From the NCBI RefSeq assembly GCF_964340395.1, contig NC_135550.1, positions 16,657,484 to 16,721,483 on the forward strand: DNA of 64,000 bases. The letters are read 5' to 3'. Below, piece after piece: positions 38,407-51,600 of this stretch. The translations under genes and the position numbers were made by a program. Source of the stretch: Glandiceps talaboti (lineage: Eukaryota > Hemichordata > Enteropneusta > Spengelidae). Below the pieces are notes generated by a model, which searched no databases, had not been told where the DNA came from, and saw nothing but the letters and a program-made list of their open reading frames with translations. Positions within the stretch are counted from its first letter, which is position 1. Each line of letters begins with the position of its first letter.

Positions 38407-39819
38407 ATGGATGAAATCAATCGATTAACAAGTGATTGGAGTAACAATTTACAAGTCAATCTAGCTTTGAGCAATTTGTTAATATGTATTCATATTTCTT
38501 GATAATTAGCTAAAATTTCCAAAAATGGCTAGGGATTTCATCAACATGGATATATTCGTGAATATAGGGCCTATAGGCTTACAGGTGCAGTCGCGGTCTT
38601 CACGGTGTGTTGGTTTATACTTCACATAGAATTGCCTTCATTCACTTCCTTTACAGTCCATACACTCTTTATCAAATCTTATACAAGAAAAACATTTCTG
38701 GTCGACAAGTCGCTAGTCTTCGGGTCGTTGCGATTTTTCAAGATGAAAAGCGAAAAAAAATCTCACCCATGATTTATAGGCTATCTATGCTATTTTCTAA
38801 GGAAATGGTATCGAAAAAATGATCGGTCACGTACTGAGAATTTAAAGCCTTTACATGTAAAAGTCTAACCACATGCTCACAGCAGTAACATTGTGTCTAT
38901 TTGGTTGTTTGTTTTTATCAGACTGAGTTTTTTATTATATACGTGGACCATAGATGAGATATTGGCGTTTATTGTGGTTGATACTTTGCTAACGTTATCC
39001 GTTGAAGCGCCGTTTTCCAAATAACCCCTCCAATAGGTAGCAAGCTTAAGTGACCACTCCAAATAAACCAGTAAATATAATGTAAAACAGCTTTACGAAA
39101 ATTAGCTATAGATAGTACGGGTATTAAGAATATTCGGGACATCGTGTATCATCTATAAAGTCGCATACAAAAGTTCCACCTGCCCCCATATTTTTTAGAA
39201 AAAGTGTCATGAAACGCGTTGATGACCATTAGAAGAGTTTAAATTGTAAAATTTACAGATGGATGCCAATTGCACTATCTGCTAAACTTAAATATAGCCG
39301 TATACTGTTTACCGAACGAGAACTTAAGGGGGGCTGAGAAGAAAATATTTTCCAAAATTTCGGTCAACATTTTTCGCAAACGAACTCAAGCATATTCGTA
39401 GCCCTCCCCTGAAAGCTACATAGATTTTGAGATGTACAATAGTATGTTACCTCCCCTGCCCCCTTAAAAGCGCGCGTGGAGAGGTACACTTGTAATACAT
39501 ACTTTAGAGTGACAATCAACTTCAGACAGATTTATTTATAAACAAATGTGACCTTCGCGAGGAAAAATCTCACATTGAACTCTAACCTATACTTGGAGCT
39601 ACTTAGCCAGTAGGGCTCGCCTCTGCAATCTTGATTTGAGAAGAGAAACAGCATCACCATGATGATGTACAACGGAAAACGAGTTCTCTTTCATTTCGCA
39701 CTTTTGACTGTAAAAAAGAATGTTTAGGGTGGGTACGGTTCACCAGGTTATTAGATACCAGTGTCTTCGATGTGCTAGACATAGATCGATTTTGATAGAT
39801 AACCACGACTGTCAACTTG

Positions 39820-40110
39820 AAGATCAAAGGTATTGTTATAAAAGAAAGCTTAGCTTGCAACTGGTAATATGGGAGTAGACACTTGAATTGAATGGAATCT
39901 CTATGTATTACAGTTGTTGAGTTATGCAGTAAAAAGTGATTTTTGTCAAATATGGCTGCCATTTAGTCAGAGTTACACATGTCGCAAAACAAAGTGATGT
40001 GATATGTCCTATTTAAAGAGTATGTCACCTTTGTGTCTGATTTGAAAATATATCAGCAAATGCATGAGATATCGATTTGTACATATGGATGGATGCACAC
40101 ATAGATGGAA
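39820..40110. repeat. Dispersed repeat family B, copy
   Basis: GAAGATCAAAGGT, GGAATCTCTATGTATTACAG, GTCAAATATGGCTGCCAT, GCAAAACAAAGTGATGTG and GTATGTCACCTTTGTGTC in the family order. Confidence 0.6.
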
Positions 40111-40359
40111 CTCATTCCAATTCCCCCTTTCATCATTCATTGCCCAGGGGCGGGGGGTGAATATAAAGTGTCAATGGCTATACAGTTTATGATATTCTTT
40201 TTTAAAATGTTTATACAGATGCTTGTTGTCACTCATGCAATATACACTATTTTACTGTTGCTATGGACAATATCTTAGTTGCTAGTTGACATCATTTCAC
40301 TGTTGCTGCATGGTCTTGTTGCTAGCCTTACATGTGAACATTTTTGGATGCTTATCCAA

Positions 40360-40849
40360 ATGTGTTTTGAACAACACCTCTAAATAACACTTATAGAACC
40401 ATCAGCCCACCAGGGAGTTTTCAAGATATAAATTTTTGACCAAAATTCATATTTTTATATTTAATTTGTATATCACCGATTAGATCTTAATGTATTGAAT
40501 AATTCTCCAACTTACCTTAAGGAACAAGCCAACCAAAGTCTAATTTGCCCATTAATTTCTAAATTCAATGTTTTTGACTAAAAAGACACATTTCAGACCT
40601 AATTTGCATATCACTGATGAGATCAGCATATCATGTACCATTCTTCATTTGCACACTTCTAAGAACATCACCACCACGCTTCAGGCCAATCTGCCAAATA
40701 GTTTTTTTATACCAAAAATCACACTTTTTGACCCGTATCAGACATGTGCTCTGAATATTTTCATTTGAACAATTACCCAACTAGACACTCAACGTCGTAT
40801 CCCCACCAAATATCAAGGCAATCAGTTCAGCTATTTTTAACTTAAACTC

Positions 40850-40889
<40 letters not shown>

Positions 40890-40930
40890 AGCTGAGACAG
40901 ACAGGCATTTCACTATATCCGTAGCAGTAC
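40360..40930 (+). mobile_element. Tandem-core plus microsatellite element (pearl/HINE-like)
   Basis: Three diverged cores of about 145 bases start near 40421, 40560 and 40705 (each with a TTTTTGAC block and, in the last, CCACCAAATATCAAGGCAAT). They are followed by a (CA)n tract at 40855-40887 and a short unique end, CCAGCTGAGACAGACAGGCA. This layout is that of molluscan pearl elements and Helentron-associated HINEs. A related two-core copy lies at 45185-45485. Confidence 0.45.
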
Positions 40931-41706
40931 TAAGCCTCAGTTCAGTCATACTAACAAGAAGACCAAGATTTCACCATACTTTTTTGTTGCATAAATCTGC
41001 TTTTATTTTGTCTTGTCTTCTTACCGGAAAGAACAGTAAAATTACATAAAATATTAACCAATAGGGACGGGCAGTGCAAAATCAGTATGGGGCTATATGA
41101 CAACTTGTAGTAGCAGCGCTGAGTTATATTTACAATATGTAAGTAGTGGCGTTATAAGAATTGATACTAAATGGACAATGTGTTCTCACACTACAACAGT
41201 GTGATTTTTTTTTGTTCACACAGAAGTCTATTTTTATAATGGATGAATACTCTTCACAGTTGATATACATTTGTATGAGATTGTTTGTAAGATATGGATA
41301 AATGCTCAAGGCACTTCCTCAGTAGGTAACCATGTCATATCTTAGGTTAGTAAAATGTTGAGATAAATATTTCACACTGCAAGAAGCATTCACATTTTTG
41401 TGTTCTCTTAGTATGGTAGTGTTTAATATTTGACATCTGTGATGCTATGAGATGGTAGTGTAGGTACAGTTCACGTACAGGCGCAGTACGTAACATGATG
41501 CTTTCAACCAGTGTAATGCAAATATCCTTTCTGACAGTTCATGCTCCTATATAACGAGCACAACAGTAAGACTGTCTGATATAAATGTCTCTTAATGCTA
41601 TGTTTGAGGTTAAAACAAGTTTGCAAATGACACTGTGACCAAGCAAGTTATACATTAACAGGAAAAGTCCAGTCACACTTATTTCTGCCTTTTGTACACT
41701 TGCATT

Positions 41707-42074
41707 GATTACTGCTATCATCTCATGTGTATGATTATGGGTGATAAAATGGCACTTCGATAACACCCACAACTTTGAAATGTTGCAAAGAAGCCCTACT
41801 GCACTTACATGTGTTCTGCCATTTTTGCAAGAGTTTATGGAAAACCTTGCAGGCAATGACATCATAGTTACCACAATCTCTTTGTTTTGACGGAGATTGT
41901 GGTAACTATGATGTCATTTCCTGCTAAGTTTTTCCCACAAACCCTTGCAGGAAATCCCAGAATGACAGAACACATGTAAATGCAGTAGGGCTTTTTACAA
42001 GATTTCAAAGTTTAATAAATTGCTGAGGTGCTATTTCATCACCCAAATCATATTATGTGTGGACAGCAATAATT
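41707..42074. mobile_element. Complete fold-back element, family C
   Basis: Two arms of about 175-180 bases (41707-41880 and 41893-42074) are near-reverse complements around a 12-base centre. Matching blocks include AAGCCCTACTGCA with TGCAGTAGGGCTT, ACATGTGTTCTG with CAGAACACATGT, and GTTACCACAATCTC with GAGATTGTGGTAAC. Single arms occur at 3717 and 61915. Confidence 0.75.
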
Positions 42075-42174
42075 AAGTGTACTAAGCCTGACTTGACTTT
42101 ACCTGTAATGATCAGTTGTGTAGGTTTTTATCAACTCATAACAGAAAGAATAGTAAAGGTGATGCCCTCATGTC

Positions 42175-42490
42175 AAAGTCAACATACTAAAAGTCTTTAC
42201 TTTCAAAGGCTAATATGACATAACACTGAAGTGTTTACTCTCAAAGGCTAAAATGATGTTGATCACCTCACAGGTTGAAAGTGAAGTCTTTATTCACACA
42301 CTAACATGTTCTGACAGTAGTGGTGTAACTTTCAGAGGCTAACGTTATGTCAATCACCTCACAGGTTGAATGTGACATTTTTACTCTTACAGATCAACAT
42401 GTTCTGACAGTAGTGGTGTTACCCTCAGAGGCTAACATTATGTCAATCATCTCACAGGTTGAAAGTGAAGTGCTAGTTTCACAGACCGAT
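42175..42490. repeat. 92-base tandem repeat downstream of RTF1
   Basis: Units starting CAAAGGCT/CAGAGGCT at about 42242, 42333 and 42426 share GTCAATCACCTCACAGGTTG and AACATGTTCTGACAGTAGTG. Roughly 2.6 to 3.5 copies. Confidence 0.85.
42289..42294 (-). terminator. Possible RTF1 polyadenylation signal
   Basis: AATAAA on the minus strand, the first exact hexamer I find after the RTF1 stop, about 500 bases downstream and inside the tandem repeat. A variant signal nearer the stop is possible. Confidence 0.3.
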
Positions 42491-42790
42491 AAGAAATTCA
42501 TGACCAAACCATCTAACCATCATGATGTCTATATGCTAAGAATTCTAAATCCAAGAAGTTTGACTTTTGACATAAACGCACGGGAAGGTAGTAAGACAGT
42601 ATTCAAGTGATAATTGTCTTCACGCTAGTATTATATCCTCTTCACCATCAGCTGTTGTCAGGCATCGTTGAGAGTAGCATTAGCAGACATCATGGGATAG
42701 AGATGAAACTAGTCTCTGCTCTGAATATTTTGGTCAGTCACAGCACTTCTGATGAACATACAATACACAAAAAAATAACCTAACAGGTAT

Positions 42791-42897
42791 TTAAATAAGT
42801 CCTCGTTTCTTCTTGTACTCTTCAAGATTGAGTGACCGTCTTGGTGTTCCGTCTTTACCTGAATTTGTTGGTTTTGGTGTTGTCAATGGACGAGAAT
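42791..42897 (-). CDS. RTF1: RTF1 exon 17 (C-terminus and stop)
   Basis: Ends with [16 protein letters not shown] and a TAA at 42793-42791; this tail is nearly identical in human RTF1. Phase 1 in. Confidence 0.95.
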
Positions 42898-45800
42898 CTA
42901 ATGAGAATAATTAAAATAATAATCATATGAAATATGCGGTCAATGAACAGCTATGAACAACTGAATACACCTGCACTGTATGAGAACTGTTTGATTTCAA
43001 CAGAATGACTAAAGTTCATAAACAATCTTTGTCAGATATGTCTTCAATGGTGGGAATTCAACCTTACAGTATATCATTAATTTGACATGTGTACTATGTA
43101 ACTAATTTCTATAGACTTTGAATTTTAACCTAACAGAGAAATAATGGTGTAGAAAACACAAGTAAAACAATGTAAAGTACACTTAATCTTTGAACGATAT
43201 TTCTTTCTCAACAAGCGACCTATCGGTCAGAATAACTCCGCTGTTTGTTTTTTTTTAATTTAATTTTTTATTTTGGTGACATGTAGAAGTGGTTCAGGTC
43301 TTCAGCTCTTCACTATGCAGTTTTGTTTTAGCGATGCAATAAAGTGGTTAGTGGTTTCATATGATGTCTCACTATAAAACACATTTTACACAGAAGTTGG
43401 TAATGTATTGTACTTTTATACCATAGTCACCATTTTATAACAAAAATCTACTGTTATGAAAAATTGCACAAAATCTCAGAAAAAAATGACTGGGAAATGC
43501 ACACAAGAAAAAGAAAAAAAGAGGATTTTGAGGTTGGCTATAAATAATTCCAGTGTCTTACAGCTGTAACCCTGGAAAATTTTAATGATGAATGAAATAA
43601 ACTAGGGATCTAAAATAATTTTGAGGCAATTTGAATTTCAATTTTCTAACAAATTTACAAAGTCAACAACATTCAACTTGTATTAGCTGTGGTAGATATA
43701 TATAGGGAAGAAATGTATTAATCGCCATCTTAGTTTCCGTACAGCGACAATCTCAAGTACCCGGAAGAGAGTCATTCTCAGCCATACGTTACAGTGGTAA
43801 CACTCGTTCATGTTCGGTTACCTTTCACAAAGAAAACACAAAGAAATGGTTGAAATGATCTTTTTTTTTTCTTTTCATCACAACAACAAAATCTGCGTGA
43901 TCAAAAGTGTTGTAAACTAAACCAGAAAGAAATATCGGACTGGCTAAACTTCCCGATGAACTGGAGTAAGGTCCTACTACTTCCAAGCATGGATGTATTA
44001 GTGAGACCCATGTTCCAAGTAAGCCTCGATAGTACTATAGTACGTGAGAAAATCGTCTCAAACTAGCGATACAACTTTCAAAATATAACTTGACATGTCT
44101 TCATTTGTTAGAGTTATACAATTCAAGACGGGTTTTCACTCGAAAACAACAATTCTGTGAATAATGACACTCTGAACGCAGCGATTTCTCGGACGATGTT
44201 ACCACTGTAACGTATGGCTGACAACGACTTGCTTCCGGGTTAGTCCCTCGTGCATACGGGTGGATTGTCGGCGATTAATACATACATCGTCTGATATTTT
44301 AATTCACAGTCTTTCTTGTGACCGGCGCCTGTCAGCAGACTCTGCCATTTTTTTCATCATTCCATTGTATTTAAACCTTGTACTTGACATTTCGCAATAT
44401 TTATAATTCTCAACAAAATACCTCAACATGTCTCACTTCGCTCGTACTCAAAGCAGCCCCGCGCGGTATGATCACTGACACTGATGACATGATGAGAGAG
44501 AACCTTTTCGGATTTACATGTAAAACGGGGAAAGATACAAAAAACATGTACGCAAAACATAATGCAAAGTCTGAAGCCAAATTAAAGTTGTAATTATTTT
44601 AATTATTTTTACTTGGCAAATATTTGCATTTTGGAAAGGCAAGACACGTTCATGTCGTTTAACTTTACATGTGAACTGTCGGCCATAACTTCAACCGCAT
44701 GCCTGGCATGCCCTTCCTTACGCAAGTTGTCTGAATTCTGGTTCACTGTCATTCCAAATTGCACGACAATATAGAATTAACCACAAGTTACATGTTATCT
44801 GAAAACATCACACTTTTATAGTGGGTCTGAAGTGTGATTTTAGTGAGTACCAAGAACGTCCTGTGTTGATACTCAAGATACTTGCTGTGGAAAATCGCTC
44901 GGTCAAATGAGGTCACCTTCAGCTTCTGGTCGAATCAGGATAGAGTATGCAAATGAGGATGTTGCGGACTGGCTGATTATGTAGAAGGGTGCAGAATTGG
45001 ATTTGAAGTTTACAACCCTGTTTCGAACAAACGCTTGTCATTTGGGTGCCCAATGCGTAGAATTATGACTATAGCACATATTACATTGCTTGTTTGACGT
45101 CAATAGTGTCTTTTGAAAAGTGGCAGTATACTTAAAGTCTCGTCGACTGATTTCCAATATGGCGTCGGTCATTATGCTCATTAACATATTCATTTTTTTT
45201 TCAAATTACAAAAAAAAAATCATAAAAAATAAAAATGAGGATGTGCTGACTTGAAATTAACAAATCTGAGTAAGCTACCCCCTGCGCATCAACATGCCAG
45301 ATATCAAAGCAATCTAATAAGAGGTTTTCAAGGAGTTGATGAAAATGACATTTTATGAAAAAAAATCATAAAAAATTGAAAATGGCACAGATCAACTTGG
45401 CATGAACAAATCTGAATAGCCTCCCCCCAGGGAACATGCACACCAAATATCGAAGAATTCCGACTGTCACTTTCGGATTAGATAGTAAAAATATAAAAGT
45501 TTGACGGACACCTATGATTCACTCTACTCTCTATACCTCAATACCCACCTATACCTAAAGCTACGCTTTCAGCTTTCGCTGACAGCGGAGCTAAAAACAG
45601 GTCAGAAAAAGAGCCACTGTATCCTAGTAAACCTGGCTTTTTCAATGTCTAACTGTAACCTCGTTCACTTCCCGAAGGTAAAAATATCATTTTTGGTACG
45701 GACAACTCTTACAAATCAACTGATGTGATAAAAAGAAAATAGTCCATTGAAATCAACAAACTAACATACAAAATAACATGAGATGAAAACAATAAAGCCC

Positions 45801-47535
45801 ATGGAGTGTATGTAATCTATTCTGTCAAAAACAGAATGTTTATTTGCTTTATTTTCATATCAAAACTTACTTACGTTTCTTTACAATGAAGTAAACGTTG
45901 TGAACACACATGCATATATATTATCATGATATATACAACATAAATAACATGTAATACTAACCTCCAAGCGGTACATCTAAATCTATTTTTATATCAAAAT
46001 CATGTGCTTGAAAGAGATCTTCAGATATTCTTCTTTCAGGCAGTGGGTTTGTTTTGCCTTCACCTGCCCCTTCAATAAGATTTAAAATGTCCATGTCCTG
46101 GAAAAAAAGTAAATGACACATTTCTGATTAGGATATACTATTGTGTGTGCAGTTGTTTTGTAAATAACAGGGACCACATTTCTGATGTCACACGGGGGTG
46201 GGGGTGGGGGGGTAACAAGTTTTCCTATACATATAGATATACATGTAAGTTCATTGTATTGAATGTAATCTATTTTAGGAAATAGAAAGGGAAATTTAGT
46301 GATAATTCTAATTACAACTTACATCCTCATCAGGGTTGCCTCCAGCAGCCTCCTCTTGCTCTCCTTTTGCTTTGGCTTGTTCACGTTGAAGCTTGGCAAG
46401 TAGTTCCTGGGTAGCCTGTTGCTCTTTTGTCTACACAAGAATTGATGGGAAAAACAAGGATTTGGTCATGTAGCAAATTGAGTAATAACAATAATATTGT
46501 AATAATTGTAATAATATTGTAGTAATATTGGTGTCAATAAAAAAAAACATCTCGGATAAAAGTAGCAGCATAATTCAATTCTAACACACCATGTTCATTT
46601 GATGTAAAACTAGGATACAGAAACCAAATTGAATAATTTCTTATTTGTAGTTATTTCCATTAGTATTCTGTTAATAAACTATACTCACTTTGGTCACAAG
46701 TTGAGGTCTGGATTTCCTCCTTGTGAAAGGATCAGCTTTAGCATTCATTAATTCTTTGATTTCTTCTGCCATGGCCTTCTCAGCCTCTTGTATGTTACGA
46801 GCTCTATTTCTCTGATTAATGTAACTAAAGGAAAGCATAATTAGTATTGCCATTAGACTGGTTAGGTGAATTCTATGTGCGTGTTGATGTTTCTTCACAT
46901 ATTTTTCTTCTATTTAGATATTATGTACCCGAATTTTATCTTGTTCCTTGACTTCAATATTTTAATTGCTTTACCTTTGACTTGTAAAATTTTTAGACAT
47001 TTAGGGCCTCTTTAAGGAACAAATTTTTCTTTTTTGTTTGCATCACATTTTAACTCATTTGGACCATTTTAACTCACTGTTATAATTTGCTTTAATAAAC
47101 CATCTGTTATTATCATTACCATTATTAACCAAATTAATGACAAAGTCCAAAGTATTAAGACATGCTGGTGCAATCACCTTTCATTACCTTACTGAAAAAG
47201 TTCAGAATTTACCGTCTTAAGCGAATAATTTTATAAAAACATATTTTAAATGAGAGTGTCTGTCAGTTTTATTGATCCCGTATTTTGCATTTGTCTTATA
47301 TTTGTATTTCTGTCTGTGTTTTACTTATTCTGTTTTTGTTGTCTTTTAGAGGGCCCTGGGGACGACTAGTTTTTATAGGGTACTGGTTATCTGTATGATT
47401 TTTAACCCTAAACTTTAAGTAAATAAATAAATAAATAAATAAACGTGGGGTTGCTCTTCTTTCAAAAGCTATATAGTAACACATGGGAACAGACATACAG
47501 AGTCCATGCACATTCTGTCAGAGTAAATGCGATCA

Positions 47536-47578
<43 letters not shown>

Positions 47579-48658
47579 AGATTGATCGATCAATCGATTT
47601 CAAGACATGGCATGCATTGGGCTTAGCCATGTGGTGGGTGTCACTCAGTCACACATCATTAACAAACTATTGATAACACTGAGCATAAATAAGAATGACA
47701 GCAATATGATTCTAATAATTCCTACTTTACTTACCTAATGGCACTGATGTTTTTAGTTCTTTGTTTATCTAACTCTTCTGCTCTCTCTTCCAGTTCTTCT
47801 AGTTCTTTTGAATATTGCTGAGTCAGGTCTGAATCTCCGACCTGTTCAGCTTCATCCTGGTAGTGGTATAAACAAACAAAAAAGTTGAAATTTGAAATTG
47901 CATTAATTGCCTGTCACTCAATCATCTAGGATGGGCAGGAACAGGCCTACAGCATATTATCCAGTACTCCCACTACCCTAGCCCTACCCATGGATGATGT
48001 ACTTGTATGGCTGTAGTGTATGTGACATTGCCTGGTGTCACTCGGATTGAGCGCTAAAAGTCAGAATCAAATCATGGTTCCACCAATGCCATACAACCAG
48101 GGCTACTGCTACCAATTCACCAAGTCACCAAATGCAAATAAAAATTCTAGCTGGCTACAAAATATTTGATTTGGGGAAAACTCATATTTTCACTGTCATA
48201 ATTTACATTGGATGACTGATACAATATAAAAATCTGTAAAAAGGGCCTAGAATTAAAACGATCACATCGGATTCACCTGATTACACCTGGCTGTGTATCT
48301 GCAACACTGATTGAAATTAACATGATCATTTGCCATTGTCTGTAAGTTTGTTTTGAAAATAGCTCTGGTCAACTTTGTCATGCCCCGAATACATGTTCGG
48401 TGGTTACATCTTATACAATAAGAAGTCAGTGAAGACATACAACATCATACTTGTTGAAACTCACCCTTTTCTTAAAAAGATCAGTTTTTCTCATTGCATA
48501 ATTCATAGGGTTTTTCCTAAACCGCTGTTTCTCTTTCACAATCTGTTCAAAAAGGACAGCAGTAGAAAAGATATATTAATACATTTGCATATATTAATTT
48601 TATGTGTGTATGTCTGTCTGTCTGTCTGTATGTATGTATCATGGGTGGGTGTGGGTGT

Positions 48659-48696
<38 letters not shown>

Positions 48697-51600
48697 ACAT
48701 ATACATGTATACTGATTGTTATGTTAATCCATTAAAATGCAGCCAATGGCTGTGTAGTGCATGTGACTTCAAGTACATAGGGGTCCAAACATTCAAGACA
48801 GTGTAGGAGAACCAAATTCCAGGTATCCATAAAATGAATGTAAAATACCTGGTTGTATTTATAGATAGATACACAATGAAGCAACATTCAAGTTTATAAC
48901 CTTTTTTCATAAGTGGTTTACAAACACACTAAGCCCATTAAACAAATCTACTATAAAAGTAAATGCTGTGTAAGATTCACTGATTGTCTTCTGGCATTGT
49001 TAGCATAGCTATTTTAGTAGATATTTACTATTGTATGTCATGTCACTATTTATTAATAATATGCATTAGTCATACCTGTTCAATATCTTCATCTTTAAAG
49101 TTATACTTCAACGCATTTTGGAGTGAACGGTAGTTGGTATCGATTTCTAGCTTTGTTGGCAACTGTAGGCCACTTAACATCATCTGTAAGTTGAAGATGA
49201 CACCACAGTTTTTATCAAAGACATAACTCCGACTAGAAACGTCAAACTCAACGATATCAGGATCACAAATTTATTGCATTCACCATACTTCATTGATTGA
49301 CACCATAATTTGCATGATGTTGATTGACTTTGTCAAGTTCAAAGTCAATGTGACTGTTGCTAGTGACTGCATGCATTGTGCATAATAACAACAGTTTGTC
49401 TGTGTCAAGTATTGTTGCAATTTCTAGAGCTGTAATACCATGATAACCATAAAATAAAATTCCCCATCATAATCATTGCCAACCAGTACTTCAACCCAAT
49501 AATATTATACAACAAATGGTTGAAGTTTCCTCCTGATTTTACACATACTTGCCATTTCTAAGTCATTCAGAATGTTAAAGTACAATTATGAATTGAAAAT
49601 ATCACAAATATGCACAGATACACTTTCTTTATTATTAGCTGATCAACCACCACATCAGTGACAATGAGAAACATAAAATCAACCAGGGCTACACTTAACA
49701 AATAACCAAGGTGGAAATGATAGTACAGAAGGAGGTATTTTTAACAATCAGCTCTCAGCTGTAGTACAACGTCAAGTGTTGTTCCTAAACAAGATACAAA
49801 TGTAATTTTATATGTACTTCTTATTGAAATTGACGTGACTAACTTTACTGGCTATCAAATCTTGCCAACAAGTCACTTACCTCTTCTTTCCATTTGAAAA
49901 ATTCTGAGTCTGTGAAGTCTGAGTTTGACACAAACTCCAGCCTGAATACCCGTTCCTGAGTACCGTGTCTGTAAACATGGGAACGATAAAAAACAAACAC
50001 AAAAGAAGTAGAAAATTCATAAAAGATACGAAATATGTTATAATTTGAGATAATTATACACATTATAAGGCCCATAAATCACATCTATTAATGATTATTA
50101 AAGTTATGAAAACAAATTGTATGAATATTACATATTAGGAAAAGTTGGCAGAAGACGAGACAATTTTTTACTTGGGTAACTGTTATATAGGTCTAGTACT
50201 AGTATCTTACACCTCCAGCAGGTAATCACTACAGTGAAAACATGTGACCATACACAAAAAACATGATAAAGACACATTAATCAGTGTACAAACTCAAATA
50301 GTGCAATCTATGCCAACAGACAATGATCTGATTCACTGGCCCACATTTTTGGAATTAGCTCCTTTGCACATAATTTTGTATTGTTTCCAAACAATAACCT
50401 AGAGAAGTATACATTAGTTTTGAAACAATTCAAACGTTTCACATGACAAGGCACTTTAACTTTATGGGGCAAGTAAGTTTGTCAATAAAATTTGATGTGG
50501 GTCAAGGGTCAAATTAGGGTTAATCCAATCTGGTATGGGGGTCAAGCCTTCACAAAACAAGCTAATTTGTCCAACCTTAATCTGAGACCTTTGTTTGTCT
50601 TTGTTGTTCCCAAGCTATAAATTTTGGCAGTTTCTACGACATCTGTGATTTCCCCAACCTAAAACAAAAAATATACACATTATGGGACATATCACAGAGA
50701 TGTTCTTAATCAACTGATCTATGTCAAAATATGATATGATTATGCACATCTACAATGGTGGAAAATCATTGCTGAATGTATTTATGGTGTCATGTTGCTA
50801 TAAATCTCATCAGGTAAACACAAGTATATTAAACAGGGTGAAATGCGTTGTGCTTATATTGGTACCTTTCAACTGGCAAAGTCAGAATTTATTGTGTGGT
50901 GTATTTCTATCAGTTTGCCCCCAAAAAATCAGGAATCTTGCATGACAACACAACATCATTTTAACCAAATTTTGAATGGAAAATCTATAAAAACCGACAC
51001 AGGTAATTATGCTAATTATGTGGATGATTGAAAGGTGCAGACTAATCAGGGCTATCAGAAAGTAAATCGCCATCTATGACATAAAGCCTTTTTTAACTGT
51101 TAAATGCAAAGTAAGAGTTGTCTTACCCTGTAGACAGGACGTCCATCATTTGTACCAATGCCAATCCTAACATAACATCCTTTCACAGTTTGTGTAAAAA
51201 ATGGCATATGTACCCATCTGTAAACAAAGCAGTAAAGCTGATCAACTATTTCTCTATAGAGATAATTCTAGTATCTGTTCATTACAGTTACATACTGGAT
51301 TCTGTTCCAGACTACTTGAGGTGTGCATTAGACAGATTATACCAAATCCATCGCTGCAAAGTAAAGTTTAAACCCAATAACAAATATTCTAATCACAGTA
51401 CTACAACACAACAAATTGAAAAGAAAATACCTGAAAAGGGCAAATGAAAAAAAAAAATAGGGAAAGAAAAATGTTGCTCGGGAGGTTACACTTGTTAAAT
51501 GTTTCCGTCAATAATTGTACTAATGTTCAAATTGGTGAAACAATGACAAAATCCCACTGGTTAGTTTCACAGTTGATAAAGAAACTGAAAAGTGTAAAAT

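Larger units (their letters stand above)
37264..42790. other. Intergenic region between usherin start and RTF1 end
   Basis: 5.5 kb between two minus-strand genes. It holds the upstream region of usherin, a hairpin (38347-38406), a family B copy (39820-40110), a pearl/HINE-like element (40360-40930), a complete fold-back (41707-42074) and a 92-base tandem repeat (42175-42490). Open frames here are short and show no similarity I recognise. Confidence 0.7.
42898..45961. other. RTF1 intron 16, 3.1 kb
   Basis: No gene recognised. It holds a terminal-inverted-repeat element (43713-44283) and two tandem-core units of the pearl/HINE-like family (45185-45485). Confidence 0.7.

Noticed and set aside
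42347-42610. 87-codon plus-strand frame downstream of RTF1
   Set aside because: Built from the 92-base tandem repeat; no domain similarity.
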